DNA of 20,593 nucleotides from Desulfobacteraceae bacterium UBA5616 (GTDB lineage: Bacteria > Desulfobacterota > Desulfobacteria > Desulfobacterales > UBA5616). Made by a program: the position numbers and the translations under genes. This document shows, in pieces, positions 15,132-20,593 of this stretch (position 1 is the stretch's first letter; each line of letters opens with the position of its first letter). Under the pieces are notes generated by a model. The model did no database searches and was not told the origin of the DNA. It worked only from the letters and a program-made list of their open reading frames with translations. The stretch covers positions 1 through 20,593 of the forward strand of contig DIKO01000099.1 of NCBI GenBank assembly GCA_002423615.1, in the 5' to 3' direction.

Positions 15132-15883
15132 TCAGAGTTTGACCGGGTGATAGGCTTCGTTCCGGCTGAAGGAGAGGCACCGGCCCTCCCGGATGGACAC
15201 GTCTTCGTTCGCCAGCGCCTTCCTGAACTCATAGACCAGACGGGTCTTGCCCACACCGGCTTCTCCGATAATGGAAAAAGCCTTCCGTCAATTTGAAGGT
15301 GTCTTCGGTGACCAGGGTGGTCCCCGGTTCCGCAAGGCTCTGCATCCGGGAAGCGATGTTGACCGTCTCCCCCACCGCCTTGAACTCCACCCGCAGGTCC
15401 TTTCCCAAGGTTCCGACGACAACAGGACCGGTGTTGATGCCGATTCTCATCCGGACCGGCGACCAGTCGCCCCGGGATCTTTTCCGGTCATTGAACCTTG
15501 CGATTTCCCGGTGAACGGCCAGAGCACTCTGGACTGCCCGCTGGGGCGCATTCTCCAGGGCGATGGGCGCGCCGAAGAGGGTCATGACCCCGTCCCCGAT
15601 CATCTCGTTGACCGTCCCCTCGAACTCGGAGACCTTGTGGATCAGGAGCTCATACATCTCATCCATCACCGTATAGGCCTGCTCGGGGCCGATCTTTTCC
15701 ACCAGCGGGGTGGAATCCGCCATGTCGCAGAACATGACCGTGACCTGTTTTTTCTCGCCTTCGATCTTGCTTTTCTGGGAAAGGACCTTGTCGATCAGGC
15801 CTTGATGATTCCAACCTTGCGCCGCAACTGGTGCAGAACACCGCATCGGCTTCATTCTCGATATTGCATATTGGGCATCTCAT
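15132..15883 (-). pseudogene. Broken class III adenylate/guanylate cyclase with AAA ATPase fragment
   Basis: Pieces of one multidomain gene lie in order but in different frames. It opens with a zinc-ribbon MRCPICNIENEADAVFCTSC (from 15883). Near 15800-15825 the frame shifts into a well-preserved cyclase catalytic domain: VMFCDMADST (metal Asp), IGDGVMTLFGAP (second metal Asp), AVGETVNIASRM (Asn and Arg of the transition state). Near 15270-15280 the frame shifts again straight into an AAA Walker A segment, IIGEAGVGKTR, continuing LVYEFRKALANED and EGRCLSFSRNEAYHPV before stopping. Intact relatives have about 100 residues between cyclase and Walker A and several hundred more after it. So the gene has lost at least one internal segment and its whole 3' part. 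The likely ancestor made cyclic nucleotide under control of a zinc ribbon and a signalling ATPase. The 346 bases from 15884 to the next gene hold only its promoter. Confidence 0.85.
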
Positions 15884-16129
15884 TTCTCCGATCCAAACAT
15901 AGGTTTAAAGGTCAGGACCAGAAAATGGAGATCAGGTTTAGGTGAGGGCAGAACAGATACAACCTGATTCTAAGTGCCAAAAAACCGTTGAAAAGTCAAT
16001 CAAAAAGGGGATGGAGTGTAAGCCCCGGATGATAAGCAGCGTATTTTCCAGCGAGCGGAAACCAGATACATTCACCTGTCTTCGGATAGAATTTTCAATT
16101 CTAAAAATGGAATGTCCGAAAAAAATGGT

Positions 16130-16157
16130 TTGACAATCGCTTAAAAAAGTTTAAATC
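16130..16157 (+). promoter_or_regulatory. Candidate sigma70 promoter for the serine hydrolase gene
   Basis: A consensus TTGACA (16130-16135) is followed after 16 bases by TAAATC, an imperfect -10 box, in an A-rich stretch about 75 bases before the start codon. AAGGAG at 16214-16219 is the likely ribosome site, 10 bases before the ATG. The rest of the preceding gap (15884-16130) shows nothing recognisable. Confidence 0.45.
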
Positions 16158-16229
16158 CTGTGGTCGTCTAACGCCTTCTTTTATCCCTGCAATCCTGCTT
16201 CAAAAAAAACATCAAGGAGCCAACGGTAC

Positions 16230-17375
16230 ATGAAAATCAACATTGAAGGATATGTGTCACCCGGTTTTGAGAAAGTCAAAGCGGCTTTTGCCGCGAACTG
16301 GGATGGGTATGAAGTGGGCGCAAGCTGCGCAGTCGTCCACAGGGGCAGGATGGTGGTCGATCTCTGGGGCGGCTACCGGAGCGGGGATTTGAAAAAACCC
16401 TGGGAGAAGGACACCCTGGTGAATGTGTACTCCACCACCAAGGGCATGGCCGCGTTGACCATCGCCATCCTGGTGGAAGAGGGAAAACTGGAATACGAGA
16501 CCCGCGTAGCGGATTACTGGCCCGAATTCGGTGCAAACGGGAAGGAACACGTGACGGTGGCGCAGGTGCTCTCGCATCAGGCCGGCATCTGCGGCGTGAG
16601 TGAGAAGATCACCATTGCGGACCTGTACGACTGGGCCAAGATGGTCAGGCTCCTGGCCGCCCAGAAACCCTTCTGGGAACCCGGCACAAAGGCCGGATAT
16701 CATGCCGTGACATGGGGATATCCCGCCGGAGAACTTGTTCGGAGGGTTACCGGAAAAACCCTGGGCTCGGTTTTCCGGGAGAAGGTGGCAAAGCCTCTGG
16801 GTGCTGATTTTTACATCGGTCTGCCCGACTCTGAAATGCACCGTGCGGCTGATCTTGTAGGGCCCAACCACGCCCGTGTGCCCCAGATTCAGAACCCCGA
16901 TGCCAGGGTCCCCCCCCTTTATGCAGCAGCCCTCTTAAATCCGAGTATCAGGCCCTTTAAAGATGCCAGTTCAACAGCGTGGCGAAAGGCGGAGATTCCG
17001 GCCGCCAACGGTCAGGCCAATGCCAGGGCCATTGCCAGGATTTACGGCGCTCTTGCCAACTGCGGAGAAATCGACGGCATCCGCATCATCAGCAGGGAAG
17101 GAATAGAACATGCCGTTTGCGAAGAAGCTTCAACAAATGAAGACCCGGTTACCGGAAGCCCCATGCGGTTTGCCAGAGGGTTTATGCTGAACACCGAGGG
17201 CGGCTACGGGCCCAACCCGAACGCTTTCGGCCATGGCGGCGCGGGTGGCTCCATCGGGTTTGCGGATCCCGAGGCCAATATCGCCGTCGGATACGCCATG
17301 AACCAGATGCAGGTGAACCCGGATGATGAACCCCGGGCGGGTCTTCTGGTCAAAGCTGTTTACGGGTGTCTGTAA
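16230..17375 (+). CDS. Serine hydrolase of the class C beta-lactamase/EstB esterase family
   Basis: This 381-residue protein has the penicillin-recognising fold. The nucleophile motif S-x-x-K is S68-T-T-K71 in VYSTTKGM. The second-motif Tyr is probably Y158 in AGYHAVTWG, and the third motif is HGGAGGS near the C-terminus (in place of KTG), as in EstB-type esterases. There is no signal peptide or lipobox, so it is probably cytoplasmic and acts as an esterase or amidase on an unknown ester rather than as a resistance beta-lactamase. The length is complete for the family. It is transcribed alone and converges on the SLC13-type permease gene. Confidence 0.9.
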   Translation: MKINIEGYVSPGFEKVKAAFAANWDGYEVGASCAVVHRGRMVVDLWGGYRSGDLKKPWEKDTLVNVYSTTKGMAALTIAILVEEGKLEYETRVADYWPEFGANGKEHVTVAQVLSHQAGICGVSEKITIADLYDWAKMVRLLAAQKPFWEPGTKAGYHAVTWGYPAGELVRRVTGKTLGSVFREKVAKPLGADFYIGLPDSEMHRAADLVGPNHARVPQIQNPDARVPPLYAAALLNPSIRPFKDASSTAWRKAEIPAANGQANARAIARIYGALANCGEIDGIRIISREGIEHAVCEEASTNEDPVTGSPMRFARGFMLNTEGGYGPNPNAFGHGGAGGSIGFADPEANIAVGYAMNQMQVNPDDEPRAGLLVKAVYGCL

Positions 17376-17658
17376 AGAGAGCGGATGGCTTATCGACGGC
17401 GTGATTCCCCCGCCGGTTCCCGCAGGAATTCCCCGCTCGGCCGGATCATCCTGGGTGCTCCGTATGGGGATCATCTTGAAAAATACGTTTGAAAGTGGGA
17501 AAAACAGGGATATTCCTGCAAGTGCACCCCAAAGATTTTTAAGAAACGCTATAAATTGAATAAAATTTGAAAGGAATTTGTTATTCTGATTTGAAATCGC
17601 CATCAGCAAACGTTCTCCCCCGGTTAGGGCCGGCAAGTCACGCCCGGGCGCACTGCAG

Positions 17659-19452
17659 TCAGGGTGGCCAGCGCCACATGATCAAGGGGACCGCTGTTGC
17701 AACCACTAATATCGACAGCGGAAGCCCCATTTTCCAGTAATCGCCGAATCTGTAGCCGCCTGGCGCCAACACCAGTGTATTTGATTGATGGCCGATCGGT
17801 GTGAGGAAAGCACAGGAAGCGCCGATGGCGACCGCCATGAGAAATGGGTCCGCGGAAGCTTCCATGCCGCGTGCGAGGCTGATCGCAATCGGCGCCACCA
17901 AAATCGCCGCCGCGGCGTTGTTGATCACATTTGAAAGCAGCATTGTCCCGATGGTCAGAATGGCGAGCGTTGCCACAGGAGATAGCGACCCGGCGAGTTC
18001 CAGCAACTTGCCGGAAATCAGTTGGGACGCTCCGGTCGTCTCCAACGCATGACCCATCGGGATCATGGCAGCTAAAAGCACGATAATGGCCCAGTCGATG
18101 CTCTCATAGGCCTCATTGGGTGAAATAAGGCCCACGAGGACCATGAGAACTGCACCGCAAACCAGAGCGGTCGAGGCAGGTAAAATGTTGACCGCGGCCG
18201 ATACGATCGCGAAGCCAAAAATACAGGCTGCCAATAATATCCTTCGTGGTTTGCCAAAGCGAAGACCCCGGTCCGCAAGAGGCAGGCATCCCAATTCAGT
18301 AAGAGCCGTTCGCAGTGCTTCCTCGCGTCCCTGTATGAGCAGGATGTCCCCAACCACGAAGCGGATCCTGCCCAGCCGATCCCTCAACCGATGCCCTTGA
18401 CGCGCCACGGCGAGAACATTGATGCCGTAACGTTCGCGAAGGCTGAGTCCGATCGCCGTTGTGCCGATCAGCGATGATTCCGGCGCGACGACCGCTTCGA
18501 TCACGTTGATTTCACTATCTTCAACTTTTTCATCGTGTCCGACATCGCTGAGGCCTCTGGTCGGTTCGAGGCCGGCCATGTCCATGAGCCTATCCAGGCT
18601 CTCCGCATCCGCTTTAATCAGAAGGATATCATCCTGCTGAAGCACTTCGTACATGGACGGCGCCTGTTGTCGCCCTTCACCACGGGCGAGTCCGGTCACG
18701 ATGATTTCCGCATCATTCTCCATTGCAGAGGATAATAGTTCGTGAACGCTGCGCCCCGCAAACTTCGAGCCTGCCGGGACGCGGATTTCGGTGATGTAGT
18801 CGCTGATTTTGAACAATTCCTCCTTATTGGAAACCCTCTCCTCCCGCCTTGGCGTGAGCCTCCAGCCAACCAGAGTGATGAACAGTAGACCGACAAATGT
18901 GACTCCCGCCCCTACCGGGAGAAAGTCGAACATCCCGAAGGGTGGGGCATGGGTTTCCGCCCGATAGGCGGCAATGATGATGTTCGGAGGGGTTCCGATC
19001 AGCGTCATGGTACCGCCGAGCAGCGAACCAAAGGCCAGCGGCATCAGGATAAACGATGGCGTGCGTTTTGCCTGACGCGACATCCAGACGGCCACAGGAA
19101 GGAGTAATGCAAGTGCGCCTATGTTGTTCATGAAGGCGGAACACAAAGAGACGATACCTGTCAGCGTCGCCACCTGAATTGTGGGGTGCACGCCGACCCG
19201 CCCTAAATAACGCGCTACGCTGTCCACAACACCGGCCTTGAGCAACCCGTGGCTCAGGATCAGCACCGCCGCAACCGTCACTACCGCTGGATGTCCGAAA
19301 CCCGTGAAGGCCTCTGCCGCTGGCACCAGGTGGCTTACGACCATGGTGAGCAAGGCCAGCATCGCCACAACGTCGTAGCGCCACCCGCCCCATACGAAAA
19401 AGGCCAGCATCGCCCCGAGAACACTGAAAACCATCACTTGATCCGTACTCAT
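17659..19452 (-). CDS. SLC13/DASS-type permease with two RCK_C (TrkA_C) domains
   Basis: This inner-membrane anion or dicarboxylate transporter has about 597 residues from the ATG at 19452. An upstream ATG at 19512 would add 20 residues without hydrophobic character; the inner start is followed directly by TM1 and has GGGAG about 10 bases upstream. The N-terminal membrane half has the hairpin motif SAFMNNIGALALLLP and GTPPNIII. A cytoplasmic insert carries two RCK_C-like modules (about 210-290 and 310-390: EIRVPAGSKFAGRSVHEL and VVAPESSLIGTTAIGLSLRE). The C-terminal half repeats the fold with SNVINNAAAAILVAPIA and GHQSNTLVLAPGGY. RCK_C modules in such permeases are thought to sense small ligands. 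The substrate (sulfate, dicarboxylate or other) cannot be told. It lies 81 bases after the SDR gene, possibly co-transcribed. The 283-base gap on its 3' side, up to the serine hydrolase, holds nothing I recognise. Confidence 0.88.
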   Translation of the reverse strand: MSTDQVMVFSVLGAMLAFFVWGGWRYDVVAMLALLTMVVSHLVPAAEAFTGFGHPAVVTVAAVLILSHGLLKAGVVDSVARYLGRVGVHPTIQVATLTGIVSLCSAFMNNIGALALLLPVAVWMSRQAKRTPSFILMPLAFGSLLGGTMTLIGTPPNIIIAAYRAETHAPPFGMFDFLPVGAGVTFVGLLFITLVGWRLTPRREERVSNKEELFKISDYITEIRVPAGSKFAGRSVHELLSSAMENDAEIIVTGLARGEGRQQAPSMYEVLQQDDILLIKADAESLDRLMDMAGLEPTRGLSDVGHDEKVEDSEINVIEAVVAPESSLIGTTAIGLSLRERYGINVLAVARQGHRLRDRLGRIRFVVGDILLIQGREEALRTALTELGCLPLADRGLRFGKPRRILLAACIFGFAIVSAAVNILPASTALVCGAVLMVLVGLISPNEAYESIDWAIIVLLAAMIPMGHALETTGASQLISGKLLELAGSLSPVATLAILTIGTMLLSNVINNAAAAILVAPIAISLARGMEASADPFLMAVAIGASCAFLTPIGHQSNTLVLAPGGYRFGDYWKMGLPLSILVVATAVPLIMWRWPP

Positions 19453-19533
19453 ATGCCTGTTGCTCCCGGTACCGTGAACGCTGCAAATCAGTGGCTGCAG
19501 CCTGCCCACCATGTGCCCGGCGATGCGCAGAAC

Positions 19534-20319
19534 CTAGCAGAATCCGCCCATGGCAGACTGCAGGCAATTGCCGTTGATGCACCAGGATTCGGGCTGTGCA
19601 AAATACAGAATGGGATAAGCCGCATCCTCGGGCTGCATGATCCTGCCGTGATATTTCTCCATCACCGTATCCCGGGATTTTTGAGGGAGCCCCAACCGCT
19701 CGCCGTCGGCGGATTCGTCCTGAGATTCTCTCGCCTTGGTCAGGCGCGTATCCACCATGCCGTAGGCGATGCAGTTGCAGGTCACACCAAAGCGTTCCCA
19801 CTCATGCGCCACCACCTTGGTCATCGAGATGATCCCGCCTTTTGCGGCGGCATAATTGATCTGCCCGGGGTTGCCCCGGACACCGGCCATGGATGAGATG
19901 TTGATGATCCTTCCATTATGGCCCTCCACCCGCATATACCTGGCCGCCGCCCGGATGCAGTTAAAGGTCCCCTTGAGGCTGATGTCGACCGCCATATCCC
20001 ACTGTAGATCGGTCATCTTGTGGATGACATTGTCCAGGTTGAGGCCGGCCAGGTTCACCAGAATGTCCAGCCTGCCGAACTTCTCGGCAGCGGTATCCAT
20101 CAGCTTCCGGCAATCATCCGGCTTCGTGACATCGCCGACGCAATGGGTCACCTGGCCGCCGGAAGCTTCCAGTGCCCTGGCGGTTTCCGCCGCCACATGT
20201 TCATCCACATCGTTTATCACCACGGCGCAGCCTTCCTTCACAAACAGTTCCGCGGTGGCCTTGCCGATGCCCCGGCCTGAACCGGTAATGACCGCAACTT
20301 TGTTATCCAGTTTCCCCAT
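19534..20319 (-). CDS. Short-chain dehydrogenase/reductase (FabG-like)
   Basis: This 261-residue cytoplasmic NAD(P)-dependent oxidoreductase has a complete Rossmann fold. The nucleotide motif is TGSGRGIG (13-20), followed by GDVT and NLAG (89-92). The active site is S143, Y156 and K160 in the INYAAAKGG stretch. D34-like acidic residues after the second strand (INDVDE) favour NAD over NADP. The catalytic Asn usually found in the 'VNLKG' segment is Ser here (VDISLKG, S114), as in some active SDRs. The C-terminus ends in an unusual Cys-rich tail (NGNCLQSAMGGFC) instead of the common 'DGG'. GGAGG lies 5 bases before the ATG. Substrate unknown; a hydroxyacyl-CoA or secondary alcohol is plausible. 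Confidence 0.92.
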   Translation of the reverse strand: MGKLDNKVAVITGSGRGIGKATAELFVKEGCAVVINDVDEHVAAETARALEASGGQVTHCVGDVTKPDDCRKLMDTAAEKFGRLDILVNLAGLNLDNVIHKMTDLQWDMAVDISLKGTFNCIRAAARYMRVEGHNGRIINISSMAGVRGNPGQINYAAAKGGIISMTKVVAHEWERFGVTCNCIAYGMVDTRLTKARESQDESADGERLGLPQKSRDTVMEKYHGRIMQPEDAAYPILYFAQPESWCINGNCLQSAMGGFC

Positions 20320-20551
20320 CCGATCCTCCAGGTTTTTTTGAAACGTTCTTTAAGAGGTTGATTCCAGGTTCGTTTTTTCGGCTCCTGAGCCTTATTCAAT
20401 ACCACGCCGGATAAAGAAAATAAACGGGATTTCAGATCCGGTCCGAAAACGGGCCGCTTGCCAGGAAGCCTGTGCGGGCCTACGCCTTCCTGGCGATGAC
20501 TGCAAATTCGCCGGAATTTTCCGCTTTCCGAGTCCCCCGGCAATTCCTACC
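20320..20551. other. Intergenic region with a 9-base-pair inverted repeat
   Basis: No gene is evident in these 232 bases upstream of the SDR gene. GCCAGGAAG (20460-20468) pairs with CTTCCTGGC (20486-20494) across a 17-base loop. It lies between the stop of the right-edge gene and the SDR start, so it could be a terminator, an attenuator or an operator. There is no T-run to favour termination. The AT-rich part nearest the SDR gene (20340-20430) is the likely promoter zone. Confidence 0.35.
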
Positions 20552-20593
20552 TCAGCGCGCCATCAGCGCGAACACGCCCCAGCCCAGGTATTC
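20552..20593 (-). CDS. C-terminal end of an unidentified gene cut by the right edge
   Basis: Reading leftward from the window edge there is an open stretch of 13 codons ending EYLGWGVFALMAR then TGA. The hydrophobic, small-residue end could be a membrane-protein tail, but this is too short to identify. It is listed because it would be the upstream neighbour of the SDR gene on the same strand. Confidence 0.3.
   Translation of the reverse strand, partial: EYLGWGVFALMAR

Noticed and set aside
17540..17590. Sigma70-like TTGAAT-17-TGTTAT on the plus strand
   Set aside because: It faces the end of a convergent gene and has no gene to drive; probably chance in an AT-rich gap.
19453..19512. Upstream ATG start for the SLC13-type permease
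   Set aside because: Adds 20 polar residues not expected in the family; the ATG at 19452 leads straight into TM1 and has its own GGGAG.
18824..19801. Minus-strand frame of 325 codons across the SDR/permease boundary
   Set aside because: Overlaps both real genes in another frame, with a low-complexity Arg/Gly/His-rich composition typical of frame shadows.
1..20593. CRISPR arrays, tRNA or rRNA genes, phage or toxin-antitoxin modules
   Set aside because: No regularly spaced repeats, tRNA cloverleaf, rRNA signature, integrase or toxin-antitoxin pair was seen on either strand.

Overview
The window looks like chromosomal DNA of an anaerobic, Gram-negative bacterium with moderately high GC. A sulfate-reducing or syntrophic member of the Desulfobacterota (Desulfobacterales type) fits best. 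This rests on a tungsten-type aldehyde:ferredoxin oxidoreductase (AOR) operon with its own ferredoxin and a class III CoA-transferase, an outer-membrane TolC efflux system, and an IS200-like hairpin. The taxonomic placement is inference; there is no rRNA or tRNA gene to confirm it.

Layout. (1) Positions 1-3935, minus strand: a tripartite RND efflux operon, TolC-family channel > lipoprotein membrane-fusion subunit > RND permease. The permease runs off the left edge. (2) 4090-6702, plus strand: a P-type cation ATPase transcribed divergently from the efflux operon, with candidate control sites in the AT-rich gap between them. (3) 13802-6818, minus strand: a tight five-gene unit of dicluster ferredoxin, full-length AOR, CaiB/BaiF CoA-transferase, a chimeric AOR/iron-alcohol-dehydrogenase ORF, and an aldo/keto reductase with a C-terminal Fn3-like domain. 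The parts suggest interconversion of an alcohol, aldehyde and acid with CoA activation of the acid and electrons passed to ferredoxin. (4) 13803-14355: a gene-free stretch with a paired REP-like palindrome and a good sigma70-type promoter. (5) 14356-14958, plus strand: a stand-alone pyruvate-kinase C-terminal-like (PK_C) protein. (6) 15108-15883: a wrecked adenylate cyclase/AAA-ATPase gene ending at an IS200-like hairpin. (7) 16230-17375, plus strand: a cytoplasmic serine hydrolase of the beta-lactamase/EstB fold. (8) 17659-20319, minus strand: an SLC13-type permease with two RCK_C-like domains, and an upstream SDR oxidoreductase. A fragment of one more gene lies at the right edge.

The most unusual locus is 8270-10435. 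One open frame carries an AOR lacking about 115 N-terminal residues, fused in frame to an iron-type alcohol dehydrogenase that has lost its metal-binding middle. The neighbouring intact AOR has Asp in place of one cluster Cys and Asn in place of the Asp of its DxxGxC motif. A second multidomain gene, the cyclase, also shows internal deletions, here with frameshifts. The window may therefore record repeated deletion of internal segments, or assembly collapse; long reads would settle which.
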